The notes below the pieces were generated by a model. The model searched no databases, was not told the DNA's origin, and saw nothing but the letters and a program-made list of their open reading frames with translations. DNA of 64,000 nt from Pseudomonas viridiflava (GTDB taxonomy: Bacteria > Pseudomonadota > Gammaproteobacteria > Pseudomonadales > Pseudomonadaceae), in assembly GCF_900601905.1 (NCBI RefSeq), contig NZ_UWFA01000064.1:49564-113563 (forward strand), read 5' to 3'. Positions within the stretch are counted from its first letter, which is position 1, and the number at the start of each line of letters is the position of its first letter. The position numbers and the translations under genes are program-made. Shown here in pieces: positions 1 through 11,593 of the stretch.

Positions 1-20
1 TTCATCGGCTGGACTATTGC

Positions 21-46
21 CTTCGCGAGCAAGCTCGCTCCCACAG
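21..46. repeat. REP half-element
   Basis: This is the right arm of a Pseudomonas REP palindrome (CTTCGCGAGCAAGCTCGCTCCCAC). The same arm recurs near 20617, 49639 and, in a variant, 16416. The left arm lies outside the window. It sits just past the 3' end of queG. Confidence 0.75.
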
Positions 47-49
47 GTA

Positions 50-1129
50 TCAGAGGCCATGCTGCTTTAACGCCCACTCCACATGCTCCCTAACCAATTC
101 CGACGGATAATCCCGCCGTGCCTCCAGGGCTTGCAGCACCGGAATGGTCGATGGCGCATTCCCCAGCCCCACCGCCAGATTGCGCAGCCAGCGTTCGTAG
201 CCCGCCCGGCGTAGCGGTGAGCCTTCGGTGCTGCTGAGGAATTTCGCCTCGTCCCACATGAACAGCTCGGCCAGCCCGGCGTTGTCCAGGTTATGCCGGG
301 GCTGAAAATCGCTCTGGTCGGTCGGTCGGGCGAAGCGATTCCAGGGGCAGACGATCTGACAGTCATCGCAGCCAAACACCCGGTTGCCAATCAGCGGGCG
401 CAGCTCTTCCGGAATCGCGGTTTTCAGCTCGATGGTCAGGTACGAAATACAGCGCCGCGCATCCAGCACGTAAGGCCCGACAAAGGCCGCCGTCGGGCAG
501 ATGTCCAGACACGCCGTGCAGCGCCCGCAATGCTCGGTGGCGTGAGGCGGGTCCACGGGTAACGGCAGATCAACGAACAGCTCGCTGAGAAAGAAAAAAC
601 TCCCGGCCTTGCGATTCAGCACCAGAGTATTCTTGCCGATCCAGCCCAACCCGGCCTGTTCGGCGATGGCTTTTTCCAGCACTGGCGCGCTGTCGACGAA
701 GGCGCGGTAGCCGAACGGGCCGATAGCCTGCTGAATGCGCTCGGCCAGTTGCTGCACGCGTTTGCGGATCAGCTTGTGGTAATCGCGGCCCAGGGCGTAG
801 CGCGACACGTAGGCTTTTTCCGGCTCGCTCAGGCGCTGGGTCATCTCGGTGTCGCCGGGCAGGTAGTCCATGCGCAGCGACACCACGCGCAACGTCCCCG
901 GCACCAGTTCTTCCGGATGCGAACGTTTGCTGCCATGCGCTGCCATATAGTCCATCTCGCCGTGATAGCCCGCCGCAAGCCAACGCTCAAGGTGCTGCTC
1001 GTGTTCGGCCAGATCAAGCCCGGCAATCCCGACTTGCTGAAAGCCCAGCTCACGGCCCCACTCCTTGATCGATTGAGCAAGGGCGACAAGGTCAACAGTG
1101 TGGGGTGGATCGACAGTAATAACGGGCAT
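50..1129 (-). CDS. queG: epoxyqueuosine reductase QueG
   Basis: Catalyses the last step of queuosine synthesis, reducing epoxyqueuosine in tRNA to queuosine with a cobalamin and iron-sulfur enzyme in the cytoplasm. The 359-residue protein has the family's conserved VDSAPVLE block with the likely catalytic Asp146. It has two ferredoxin-like 4Fe-4S motifs, Cys201/204/207/211 and Cys254/257/261. Length is normal for the family. The ATG at 1129 has no clear Shine-Dalgarno sequence. It lies only 62 bp from the chosen nnr start, so the two genes are divergent with overlapping control regions. Function is confident; the exact start is less so. Confidence 0.95.
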   Translation of the reverse strand: MPVITVDPPHTVDLVALAQSIKEWGRELGFQQVGIAGLDLAEHEQHLERWLAAGYHGEMDYMAAHGSKRSHPEELVPGTLRVVSLRMDYLPGDTEMTQRLSEPEKAYVSRYALGRDYHKLIRKRVQQLAERIQQAIGPFGYRAFVDSAPVLEKAIAEQAGLGWIGKNTLVLNRKAGSFFFLSELFVDLPLPVDPPHATEHCGRCTACLDICPTAAFVGPYVLDARRCISYLTIELKTAIPEELRPLIGNRVFGCDDCQIVCPWNRFARPTDQSDFQPRHNLDNAGLAELFMWDEAKFLSSTEGSPLRRAGYERWLRNLAVGLGNAPSTIPVLQALEARRDYPSELVREHVEWALKQHGL

Positions 1130-1157
1130 GCGCGAGGAGAAACCGGGTGGAGGTGCG

Positions 1158-1163
1158 TATAAT
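1158..1163 (+). promoter_or_regulatory. candidate -10 element for the nnr operon
   Basis: A perfect TATAAT lies 29 bp before the ATG at 1192. No convincing -35 hexamer is seen at 16-18 bp upstream. If this is the -10 element, transcription starts downstream of the alternative GTG at 1147, which favours the ATG start for nnr. Confidence 0.4.
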
Positions 1164-1191
1164 TCTGCCAGACATCGGAGCCCAGAGACGC

Positions 1192-2688
1192 ATGGTCATC
1201 ACGAAACCCCAATTACCCGACGCGCTGTACGACGCTGCGCAGGTCCGCGACCTCGATGCGCGACTGATCGCGGCGGGTACTCCCGGCATGGAATTGATGC
1301 AGCGCGCTGCCCATGCCACCTGGCGCGCATTGCGTCGCCAGTGGCCCGATGCTCATCAATTGACGGTGCTGGCCGGGCGTGGCAATAACGCAGGCGACGG
1401 CTACCTGATTGCCGGCTTGGCGCGCAAGGCCGGTTGGCAGGTGCAGGTCTGCGCTGTAGGCGATCCAACTGCTTTGCAGGGCGATGCAGCGACTGCTCAC
1501 GCCGAGGCGCTGGCGGCAAGTGTCGATATTCAGCCATGGGCCAACCAACCGCTGCGCGGCATCGTACTGGATGCCCTTCTGGGTACGGGGTTGAGTGGCG
1601 ATGTGCGCGAGCCTTATGCCTCGGTCATCGAAGCCATCAACGCCAGCGGCCTGCCCGTGGTGGCGGTGGACATTCCTTCGGGGCTCAGTGCCGATACCGG
1701 GCAAACCCTGGGCGTTGCGGTGCGTGCCAACCTGACCGTGACCTTTATCGGCTTGAAGCTGGGTCTGCTGACCGGGGACGCTGCCGATCTGATCGGCGAG
1801 CTGGTGTTTGATGATCTCCAGGCTGACCCGGCTATCGTGGCGCAGATCCCCGTCAGCGCGACGCGCCTGGACGCGTTCAACCTGCCTCGCCTCGCTCCGC
1901 GTCCACGCACTGCTCACAAGGGCATGTACGGGCGGGTACTGGTGATAGGTGGCGATCACGGTTTCGGCGGCGCGACCTTGATGACGGCACAAAGCACTCT
2001 GCGCAGCGGCGCGGGCATGGTCACCCTGGCGACTCGCGCCGAGCATATACCGGCCGCGCTGGTGCGCATGCCTGAGGTCATGAGCGCGGCCATCAGCTCT
2101 GCCAACCAATTGATGGCCTTGATAGAGCCCGCGAGCGTTTTGGTGGTTGGGCCGGGGCTCGGGCAGGCCGCATGGGGGCGCAGCTTGCTGTCCGCCGCTG
2201 CCAATGCTGACCGGCCACAAGTCTGGGATGCCGACGCGCTCAATCAGTTGGCGCAAGGGTTGGTCAGTCTGCCTGCAGGCTGCGTGATGACCCCGCATCC
2301 AGGGGAGGCTGCGCGCCTGCTGGGTATCAGCACTAAAGAGGTCCAGGCTGATCGTCCTGCTGCTGCCCGCGCCCTGGCGCATAAATTCAGTGCAGTCTGT
2401 GTGCTTAAAGGCACCGGCAGCCTGATCGCCGATGTCGATGGGCGTCTGGCGCTGTGTGATCGGGGCCATCCGGCGATGGCCACAGGCGGTCTGGGCGATG
2501 TGCTGGCGGGCCTGATCGGCGCGTTGATCGCGCAAGAAATGAATCCGTTCGATGCCGCCTGCCTGGGTGTCTGGTTGCATGCCCGCGCCGGGGAACAGGT
2601 CGGCAAGATGGGCCGTGGGCTGGCGGCCAGTGATGTAATTCCGGCCATTCGTCAGTTATTGGAGGAACAACAACCGTGTCTGAGTTAA
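1192..2688 (+). CDS. nnr: bifunctional NAD(P)H-hydrate epimerase / dehydratase
   Basis: Repairs damaged NADH and NADPH hydrates. The N-terminal YjeF half epimerises R and S forms, and the C-terminal half dehydrates the S form with ADP or ATP. The 498-residue protein shows the epimerase glycine/asparagine loop (GRGNNAGDGY, about residues 64-73) and the ribokinase-like dehydratase signature (MATGGLGDVLAGLIGAL) near the C terminus. A GTG at 1147 with AGGAG 7 bp before it would add 15 residues. I prefer ATG 1192 because of the TATAAT between the two starts. The 3' end overlaps tsaE by 13 bp, so the genes are co-transcribed. Confidence 0.93.
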   Translation: MVITKPQLPDALYDAAQVRDLDARLIAAGTPGMELMQRAAHATWRALRRQWPDAHQLTVLAGRGNNAGDGYLIAGLARKAGWQVQVCAVGDPTALQGDAATAHAEALAASVDIQPWANQPLRGIVLDALLGTGLSGDVREPYASVIEAINASGLPVVAVDIPSGLSADTGQTLGVAVRANLTVTFIGLKLGLLTGDAADLIGELVFDDLQADPAIVAQIPVSATRLDAFNLPRLAPRPRTAHKGMYGRVLVIGGDHGFGGATLMTAQSTLRSGAGMVTLATRAEHIPAALVRMPEVMSAAISSANQLMALIEPASVLVVGPGLGQAAWGRSLLSAAANADRPQVWDADALNQLAQGLVSLPAGCVMTPHPGEAARLLGISTKEVQADRPAAARALAHKFSAVCVLKGTGSLIADVDGRLALCDRGHPAMATGGLGDVLAGLIGALIAQEMNPFDAACLGVWLHARAGEQVGKMGRGLAASDVIPAIRQLLEEQQPCLS

Positions 2689-3146
2689 CGCTGCATGTGG
2701 TCGGCGAAGAGGCCATGACCAGCTTTGGTGCGCGGCTTGCCCAAGTGACCCAAGGGGCCGGCATCATATTTCTGGACGGCGATCTCGGGGCTGGTAAAAC
2801 CACCCTGTCGCGAGGCCTCATCCGTGGCCTGGGGCATGTGGGGGCGGTCAAGAGCCCGACCTTCACCCTGGTTGAACCCTATGAGCTGGGGGCAGTGCGG
2901 GTCTTTCACTTTGACCTTTATCGGTTGGTCGATCCCGAGGAGCTGGAGTACCTGGGGATCCGCGATTACCTCGAAGGCGACGCTCTTTGCCTGATCGAAT
3001 GGCCCGAACGTGGTGCAGGCTTTTTGCCAAAGCCGGACCTGACCATTACCATTAGGCCGCATGCGCAAGGTCGGACACTGACTTTGAGCCCGACGGGCTC
3101 GCGTGGCGAAACCTGGTGTGCCGCTTTGGCGTTGGAATTCAAATAG
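2676..3146 (+). CDS. tsaE: tRNA t6A37 threonylcarbamoyladenosine ATPase TsaE
   Basis: ATPase that works with TsaB and TsaD to complete N6-threonylcarbamoyladenosine at A37 of ANN-decoding tRNAs. The protein has 156 residues, usual for the family, and a Walker A motif (GDLGAGKTTLSRG, about residues 33-45) followed by the SPTFTLVEPY block. It starts with GTG; GGAGG lies at 2661-2665 inside the end of nnr, so translational coupling is likely. amiB follows 14 bp downstream. Confidence 0.95.
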   Translation: MSELTLHVVGEEAMTSFGARLAQVTQGAGIIFLDGDLGAGKTTLSRGLIRGLGHVGAVKSPTFTLVEPYELGAVRVFHFDLYRLVDPEELEYLGIRDYLEGDALCLIEWPERGAGFLPKPDLTITIRPHAQGRTLTLSPTGSRGETWCAALALEFK

Positions 3147-3160
3147 AAATGGGGTTAGGT

Positions 3161-4578
3161 ATGCGCATTCGCGCGCTGGTTACTGTAGTGGGTCTGCTTT
3201 TGACAGCCCTGGCTGTTGATGCGCTGGCAGCGTCACAAGTACGAAGTGTCCGCTTATGGCGTGCACCGGATAACACACGGCTGGTTTTCGACCTTTCCGG
3301 ACCCGTTCAACACAGCGTCTTTACCCTGACTTCTCCTGATCGTCTGGTCATTGATATCAACGGTGCGACCCTGGCCGGGCCGCTGAACGTACCGATGGCC
3401 AACACGCCGATCACCAGCATGCGCTCGGCACAGCGCACACCGACTGACCTGCGGGTGGTCATCGACCTGAAAAAGGCGGTGACCCCGAAGAGCTTCACCC
3501 TGGCGCCCAACCAGCAGTACGGCAACCGGCTGGTGGTCGACCTGTTCGACGAGGCCTCTGACGCCAACCCGACGCCGACCATCATTGCCAGTACGCCTGC
3601 GACTTCTGCGCCTGCGGTGCCGGTCAGCCCGTCCAAGCCGGAAATCAAGCTCACCCCGGTGCCCAACGGCAAGCGGGATATCGTGATCGTCATCGACGCT
3701 GGTCACGGCGGGGAAGACCCGGGCGCATCGGGCAGCAGCGGGCAGAAAGAAAAAAATCTGGTGCTGTCGATTGCCAAGGAGCTGCAGCGCCAGATCAATG
3801 CCGAGAAGGGCTACCGCGCCGAATTGACTCGAACCGGCGACTACTTCATCCCGCTGCGCAAACGTACAGAAATTGCCCGGGCCAAGGGCGCAGACCTGTT
3901 CGTGTCGATTCACGCTGACGCCGCTCCTTCCAGAGCGGCGTTTGGTGCCTCGGTATTTGCCCTGTCTGAACGCGGCGCAACGTCCGAGACTGCGCGCTGG
4001 CTGGCGGACAGCGAAAACCGTTCCGACTTGATCGGTGGTGCGGGCGCCGTGAGCCTGGATGACAAGGACCGGATGCTGGCGGGTGTGTTGCTGGACTTGT
4101 CGATGACGGCGTCGTTGTCATCCAGCCTGAACGTGGGGCAGAAAGTCCTCAGTAACATTGGCCGCGTCACATCGCTGCACAAGCAGCGGGTCGAGCAGGC
4201 GGGCTTTATGGTGCTCAAGTCTCCGGACATCCCGTCGATCCTGGTCGAAACCGGCTTTATCTCCAACAACGCCGAAGCCAACAAGCTCAGCTCGGCTTCG
4301 CACCAGCAGGCGCTGGCGCGCTCGATCAGCGCAGGCGTGCGGCAGTTCTTCCAGCAGAATCCGCCGCAAGGCACGTACATCGCCTGGCTGCGCGATAACG
4401 GCAAGCTGGCACAAGGGCCGCGCAACCATACGGTGCGCCCGGGTGAAAGCCTGTCGATGCTTGCCGCGCGTTACGACATGAGCCCGTCGGTGCTGCGTGA
4501 TGCCAATAATCTGAAATCCGATGAGCTGCGCGTCGGGCAGGACCTGAAAATCCCTAGCTCCGAGGTAGCGACTCAGCC

Positions 4579-4582
<4 letters not shown>
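3161..4582 (+). CDS. amiB: N-acetylmuramoyl-L-alanine amidase AmiB
   Basis: Periplasmic zinc amidase that splits septal peptidoglycan during daughter-cell separation. The 473-residue precursor has a signal peptide (cut near residue 27 after ALA), an AMIN domain (about 28-130) and a linker rich in Pro, Thr and Ser. The Amidase_3 catalytic domain spans about 178-395, with DAGHGG, the E of KEKNLV, SIHADA and VETGFISN as zinc and catalytic positions. One C-terminal LysM repeat (about 425-468) binds glycan. The ATG at 3161 gives a clean signal peptide; an upstream in-frame start at 3116 would not. The stop overlaps the mutL start (ATGA). Confidence 0.95.
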
Positions 4583-6534
<1,952 letters not shown>

Positions 6535-7506
6535 ATGAACGCTCTACCTCCGGCCATCTTCCTGATGGGGCCAACGGCTTCCGGCAAGACCGATCTGGCC
6601 ATGGAACTGTGCAGGGTCCTGCCTTGCGAGCTGATCAGCGTGGATTCCGCGCTGGTCTACCGCGGCATGGACATCGGCACCGCCAAGCCTTCAAAACAGC
6701 AGCTGGCTGAGTTTCCCCACCGTCTGGTGGACATTCTCGACCCTGCGCAAAGCTATTCGGCAGCCGATTTTCGCGCTGACGCGCTGGCGGCGATGGCACA
6801 AATCACCGCGCGGGGAAAAATTCCCCTGCTGGTCGGCGGCACTATGTTGTATTTCAAGGCTCTATTGGACGGCCTGGCAGATATGCCAGCCGCTGATGCA
6901 GCGATTCGCGCCGAGCTGGAAGCGCAGGCCGCAGCCCATGGCTGGCAAGCTTTGCACGATCAGCTGGCGGCGGTAGACCCGGTGTCGGCGGCGCGAATAC
7001 ACCCGAACGACCCCCAGCGATTGATTCGTGCGCTGGAGGTCTATCAGGTCAGCGGTCTGAGCATGACAGCACACAGAGAACAACAAACTGCGCAAACTAC
7101 TGATGCTGCGGCTTCTGGTAGACCGCAATTGCCCTATACTGTCGCGAACCTCGCCATTGCTCCGGCAGATCGCGGGGTGTTACACGAGCGAATCGCTACT
7201 CGATTTTCGAATATGCTGGATCAGGGGTTCCTGGACGAAGTTCTGGCGTTGCGCTCACGAGGCGACCTGCATACGGGGTTACCGTCGATAAGAGCCGTTG
7301 GTTACCGCCAGGTCTGGGATCATCTGGACGAAAAACTGACATATGCTGAAATGCAGGAGCGGGGGATCATTGCCACGCGCCAACTGGCCAAGCGACAGTT
7401 CACCTGGCTTCGCAGCTGGGACGATTTGCACTGGTTGGACAGCCTGGCCTGCGACAATCTGCCACGCGCCTTGAAATACCTGGGGTCGGTCTCCATATTG
7501 AGCTGA
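6535..7506 (+). CDS. miaA: tRNA dimethylallyltransferase MiaA
   Basis: Transfers dimethylallyl from DMAPP to A37 of UNN-decoding tRNAs, the first step of ms2i6A formation. The 323-residue protein has the P-loop [12 protein letters not shown] (about residues 12-23) and the tRNA/substrate motif [16 protein letters not shown]. Its start codon follows the mutL stop without a gap. The hfq promoter is probably inside or just after this gene, as in other gammaproteobacteria (inference). Confidence 0.96.
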   Translation: MNALPPAIFLMGPTASGKTDLAMELCRVLPCELISVDSALVYRGMDIGTAKPSKQQLAEFPHRLVDILDPAQSYSAADFRADALAAMAQITARGKIPLLVGGTMLYFKALLDGLADMPAADAAIRAELEAQAAAHGWQALHDQLAAVDPVSAARIHPNDPQRLIRALEVYQVSGLSMTAHREQQTAQTTDAAASGRPQLPYTVANLAIAPADRGVLHERIATRFSNMLDQGFLDEVLALRSRGDLHTGLPSIRAVGYRQVWDHLDEKLTYAEMQERGIIATRQLAKRQFTWLRSWDDLHWLDSLACDNLPRALKYLGSVSILS

Positions 7507-7580
7507 GTCCTTGCAATAGCCGTCTATCCTTGGGGGGTGGCGGTTCAAGCCCATAGAATTCGAATTATTATTGATCCTTA

Positions 7581-7586
7581 AAGGAG
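7581..7586 (+). promoter_or_regulatory. hfq ribosome-binding site
   Basis: AAGGAG lies 8 bp before the ATG at 7595. It rules out the in-frame TTG at 7571 as the start. Confidence 0.8.
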
Positions 7587-7594
7587 TGCGGCAC

Positions 7595-7855
7595 ATGTCA
7601 AAAGGGCATTCGCTACAAGACCCTTACCTGAACACTTTGCGTAAAGAAAAGGTTGGGGTTTCGATTTATCTCGTCAACGGTATCAAGCTGCAAGGCACGA
7701 TCGAGTCCTTCGACCAGTTCGTTATTTTGCTGAAGAACACCGTCAGCCAAATGGTTTACAAGCACGCCATCTCGACTGTTGTTCCAGTTCGCCCGATCCG
7801 TCTGCCTAGCGCAAACGAAGGTGAGCAGGGCGACGCAGAGCCAGGTAACGCCTGA
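7595..7855 (+). CDS. hfq: RNA chaperone Hfq
   Basis: Hexameric Sm-like RNA chaperone that pairs small RNAs with mRNAs and, in Pseudomonas, works with Crc in catabolite repression. It has 86 residues. Sm1 lies around residues 8-45 and the Sm2 motif is [10 protein letters not shown]. The C-terminal tail is short and acidic (about 20 residues), as in other pseudomonads and unlike the long E. coli tail. hflX starts 12 bp after the stop. Confidence 0.97.
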   Translation: MSKGHSLQDPYLNTLRKEKVGVSIYLVNGIKLQGTIESFDQFVILLKNTVSQMVYKHAISTVVPVRPIRLPSANEGEQGDAEPGNA

Positions 7856-7867
7856 TAGGAGTCTGCT

Positions 7868-9169
7868 TTGTTCTTTGAGCGCCACAGTGGTGGTGAACGC
7901 GCGATTCTCGTTCACCTGGATGGTCAGGACCCTGAGGCGCGCGAAGACCCGCAGGAGTTTCAGGAGTTGGCCATATCGGCTGGCGCCGATACCGTCGCGT
8001 TCGTTAACGTGCCGCGTCATCGGCCATCGGCCAAATATCTGATAGGCAGCGGCAAGGTCGAAGAGCTTCGCGACCAGGTCAAAGCTGAAAAAGCCGATAT
8101 CGTCATCTTCAATCACACCCTCACGCCCAGTCAGGAGCGCAACCTCGAGAAGGTTTTCGAGTGCCGCGTCCTTGATCGTACGGGTCTGATTCTCGACATC
8201 TTTGCGCAGCGCGCGCGTACTCATGAAGGCAAACTGCAGGTCGAGCTGGCACAGCTCGAGCACATGAGTACCCGTCTGGTTCGCGGCTGGACTCACCTTG
8301 AGCGCCAGGGCGGTGGTATCGGCCTGCGCGGCCCGGGTGAAACCCAGCTGGAGACCGACCGCCGTCTGCTGCGAGTGCGTCTACGGCAGATCAAAGGCCG
8401 GCTGGAGAAGGTTCGCAGCCAGCGTGAGCAGGCTCGTCGCGGTCGTAAACGCGCCGACATCCCTTCGGTTTCACTGGTGGGCTATACCAACGCCGGCAAA
8501 TCGACCCTGTTCAACGCGGTGACTGATTCCGATGTCTTCGCCGCCGATCAATTGTTTGCAACCCTCGACCCGACCCTGCGCCGTCTGCAACTCGACGACC
8601 TGGGGCCTGTCGTGCTGGCCGATACCGTGGGCTTCATCCGCCATCTGCCGCACAAACTGGTCGAAGCGTTCCGCTCTACCCTTGAAGAATCAAGCAACTC
8701 TGACTTGCTGCTGCATGTGATCGACTCTCACGAGCCCGAGCGCATGGCGCAGATCGAACAGGTCATGGTGGTGCTCGGCGAGATCGGTGCCGAGGGCTTG
8801 CCGATCCTTGAGGTGTATAACAAACTCGACCTGCTTGAAGGCGTGGAGCCCCAGATACAACGCGATGCCGATGGCAAGCCGCAGCGTGTCTGGCTTTCTG
8901 CCCGTGATGGTCGCGGCCTGGATCTGCTCAAGCAGGCCATCGCCGAATTGCTGGGTGACGATCTGTTCGTCGGCACCCTGCATCTGCCTCAGAGTCTGGC
9001 TCGGCTGCGTGCCCAATTCTTCGAATTGGGTGCAGTGCAGAGTGAAGAGCACGACGAAGAGGGCGCAAGTTTGTTGGCCGTACGTTTACCGCGAGTTGAA
9101 TTCAATCGCCTGGTGAGTCGCGAAGGACTGCAGCCGCTGGAGTTCATCGAGCAACACACTTTGCAATAA
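7868..9169 (+). CDS. hflX: ribosome-associated GTPase HflX
   Basis: GTPase that binds the 50S subunit and splits stalled ribosomes. The 433-residue protein has the HflX N-terminal domain (about 1-180, including RGPGETQLETDRR). A G domain follows with GYTNAGKSTLFN (G1), DTVGFIRHLPHKL (G3) and NKLDLL (G4). It appears to start at a TTG codon, with AGGAG 6 bp upstream and an N-terminus (MFFERHSGGERAILVHL) typical of the family. It lies between hfq and hflK. Confidence 0.95.
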   Translation: MFFERHSGGERAILVHLDGQDPEAREDPQEFQELAISAGADTVAFVNVPRHRPSAKYLIGSGKVEELRDQVKAEKADIVIFNHTLTPSQERNLEKVFECRVLDRTGLILDIFAQRARTHEGKLQVELAQLEHMSTRLVRGWTHLERQGGGIGLRGPGETQLETDRRLLRVRLRQIKGRLEKVRSQREQARRGRKRADIPSVSLVGYTNAGKSTLFNAVTDSDVFAADQLFATLDPTLRRLQLDDLGPVVLADTVGFIRHLPHKLVEAFRSTLEESSNSDLLLHVIDSHEPERMAQIEQVMVVLGEIGAEGLPILEVYNKLDLLEGVEPQIQRDADGKPQRVWLSARDGRGLDLLKQAIAELLGDDLFVGTLHLPQSLARLRAQFFELGAVQSEEHDEEGASLLAVRLPRVEFNRLVSREGLQPLEFIEQHTLQ

Positions 9170-9265
9170 AAGCGTGAGAAAGCCGTTGTACGGCATTCTC
9201 GGGCATTCTGTAGCATTGGTCGGCGCGCCGTGGGCGCGTCTTTGCTTTATCAGATGGAGAGCGCT

Positions 9266-10441
9266 ATGGCTTGGAATGAGCCGGGTGGCAACTCGAATAA
9301 TCAGGATCCTTGGGGTGGTAAGCGCAAGGGCGGCGACCGCAAGGGGCCACCGGATCTCGACGAGGCCTTCCGAAAGCTGCAGGAAAGCCTGAATGGGTTG
9401 TTCGGTGGTGGCAAGAAACGCAGTGGTGATGGCGGCGGTACCGGCAGCTCGGGCAAGGGCGGTGGTTTCGGTCTGCTGGGCATTGGTCTGGTCGTGCTGG
9501 TGGCGATCTGGCTGTACAGCGCCATTTACGTGGTCGACGAGCAGGAGCAAGCCGTTGTGCTGCGCTTCGGCCAGTACCATGAAACCGTAGGGCCGGGTCT
9601 GAATATCTATTTCCCGCCATTCGATCGCAAGTACATGGAAAACGTGACTCGCGAACGTGCCTACAGCAAACAAGGGCAGATGCTGACCGAAGACGAGAAC
9701 ATCGTCGAGGTTCCGCTGACCGTTCAGTACAAGATTTCCAACCTGCAGGATTTCGTACTCAACGTCGATCAACCTGAAGTCAGCCTGCAACACGCAACCG
9801 AGAGTGCGCTGCGCCATGTCGTGGGTTCCACGGCGATGGATCAGGTGCTTACCGAAGGTCGTGAGTTGATGGCGAGCGAAATCAAGGAGCGGCTGCAACG
9901 CTTCCTCGATACCTATCGCACCGGTATTACCGTGACTCAGGTCAACGTCCAAAGTGCCGCCGCGCCTCGTGAGGTGCAGGAAGCATTCGATGACGTGATT
10001 CGTGCCCGTGAAGACGAGCAGCGTTCGCGCAACCAGGCTGAAACCTACGCCAACGGGGTTATCCCGGAAGCTCGTGGTCAGGCCCAGCGCATCATTGAAG
10101 ACGCCAACGGTTATCGTGATGAAGTGATATCTCGCGCCAAGGGTGAGGCTGATCGCTTTACCAAACTGGTTGCCGAGTATCGCAAGGCTCCGGAAGTCAC
10201 CCGCGAACGTCTGTACCTGGACACCATGCAAGAGGTGTTCAGCAATACCAGCAAGGTTCTCGTGACCGGTGAGAAAGGCGGTAACAACCTGCTTTATCTG
10301 CCGCTGGACAAGATGATCGAAAGTGGCCGTGGCAACAGCAACGCTGCCCCGAAAACCGGTGCAGCCGCTACAGGTGCTGACGCTGGCGCTCGTGCCGCTG
10401 AGCTTCAGCAGCGTGATGTGCGTACAAGGGAGAGTCGCTGA
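9266..10441 (+). CDS. hflK: FtsH protease modulator HflK
   Basis: Inner-membrane SPFH/band-7 protein that with HflC forms a large periplasmic cage around FtsH and regulates proteolysis. It has 391 residues: a Gly-rich charged cytoplasmic N-terminus, one transmembrane helix (about 72-94), then the SPFH domain and a long coiled-coil. ATG 9266 is chosen because of a GGAGAG site just before it and the conserved MAWNEPGG start. The stop codon shares one base with the hflC start. Confidence 0.95.
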   Translation: MAWNEPGGNSNNQDPWGGKRKGGDRKGPPDLDEAFRKLQESLNGLFGGGKKRSGDGGGTGSSGKGGGFGLLGIGLVVLVAIWLYSAIYVVDEQEQAVVLRFGQYHETVGPGLNIYFPPFDRKYMENVTRERAYSKQGQMLTEDENIVEVPLTVQYKISNLQDFVLNVDQPEVSLQHATESALRHVVGSTAMDQVLTEGRELMASEIKERLQRFLDTYRTGITVTQVNVQSAAAPREVQEAFDDVIRAREDEQRSRNQAETYANGVIPEARGQAQRIIEDANGYRDEVISRAKGEADRFTKLVAEYRKAPEVTRERLYLDTMQEVFSNTSKVLVTGEKGGNNLLYLPLDKMIESGRGNSNAAPKTGAAATGADAGARAAELQQRDVRTRESR

Positions 10442-11310
10442 TGAGCAATAAATCGCTGATCGCCCTGATTGTTGCAGTGGTGTTGGCAGTCGTTGCCTGG
10501 AACAGCCTCTATATCGTGTCCCAGACTGAACGCGCGGTACTCCTGCAGTTCGGTCGTGTGGTAGAGGCTGATGTCAAGCCGGGCCTGCATTTCAAGGTTC
10601 CTTACGTCAATCAGGTGCGCAAGTTCGACGGTCGCCTGCTGACCCTGGATGCGCCAACCCAGCGCTTCCTGACCCTGGAAAAGAAAGCGGTCATGGTCGA
10701 CGCCTACGCCAAGTGGCGTGTGAAGAACGCTGAAACGTTCTACACCGCGACTTCCGGCCTCAAGCAGATCGCAGATGAACGTCTGTCGCGCCGTCTTGAA
10801 TCCGGTCTGCGTGACCAGTTCGGTAAACGCACCCTGCACGAAGCTGTGTCGGGTGAGCGGGATGCATTGATGGCTGACATCACGGCTTCGTTGAACCGCA
10901 TGGCTGAAAAAGAGCTGGGCATCGAAGTCATCGATGTACGGGTCAAGGCTATCGACCTGCCGAAAGAAGTGAACCGCAGCGTTTTCGAGCGGATGAGTAC
11001 CGAACGTGAGCGTGAAGCGCGTGAGCATCGCGCCAAGGGTAACGAGCTGGCTGAAGGCATCCGTGCCGACGCCGATCGTCAGCGTCGAGTGTTGCTGGCT
11101 GAAGCGTATCGGGAGTCTGAAGAGGCTCGCGGTGACGGTGACGCACAGGCTTCCTCGATCTACTCCAAAGCGTACGGTCAGGACCAGGAGTTCTATGCGT
11201 TCTACCGCAGCCTGCGCGCCTACCGTGAAAGCTTCGCGAACAAAAGCGACGTGATGGTGCTGGATCCAAGCAGTGATTTCTTCCGCTATCTGGAAAAATC
11301 CAAGCCGTAA
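10441..11310 (+). CDS. hflC: FtsH protease modulator HflC
   Basis: Partner of HflK. The 289-residue protein has an N-terminal membrane anchor (about 5-24), an SPFH domain (about 25-190) and a coiled-coil rich in Glu, Arg and Ala (about 195-245). The start overlaps the hflK stop as TGATG, so translation is coupled. A strong terminator follows at 11381. Confidence 0.95.
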   Translation: MSNKSLIALIVAVVLAVVAWNSLYIVSQTERAVLLQFGRVVEADVKPGLHFKVPYVNQVRKFDGRLLTLDAPTQRFLTLEKKAVMVDAYAKWRVKNAETFYTATSGLKQIADERLSRRLESGLRDQFGKRTLHEAVSGERDALMADITASLNRMAEKELGIEVIDVRVKAIDLPKEVNRSVFERMSTEREREAREHRAKGNELAEGIRADADRQRRVLLAEAYRESEEARGDGDAQASSIYSKAYGQDQEFYAFYRSLRAYRESFANKSDVMVLDPSSDFFRYLEKSKP

Positions 11311-11380
11311 AAATCTTCCCGCCGGGCGGCAAAACCGTCTGGCGGGGTGATCACGCGGTAAAACGTGTGTATGATGCGGC

Positions 11381-11405
11381 AGCCGGGAAATTCCCGGCTT
11401 TTTTG
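11381..11405 (+). terminator. terminator after hflC
   Basis: The GC-rich stem AGCCGGGAA/TTCCCGGCT is followed by a run of six T. It closes the hfq-hflX-hflK-hflC run, so hisZ needs its own promoter in 11406-11593. Confidence 0.8.
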
Positions 11406-11593
11406 CGTCTGCACGATTGATTGGCCGTAGCCTGCATAGGCCAAGCGGCAAGATTTTTCGAGGACAGTGGTCTGCACGGCCATTCTCGGGCGCTCGCCGT
11501 GCCCGCAAGAATGAGCGCAGACCAGCGACCACTGTCTGCTTTACTCAAGGCTCGCCTCTTGGCTGGCCGCCCGGATCACAGGGGAAAGGCGTA

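Noticed and set aside
1213..2580. Long open frame opposite nnr (455 codons)
   Set aside because: It is a shadow of GC-rich coding. It has no ribosome-binding site or family-like sequence, and nnr on the plus strand is well supported.
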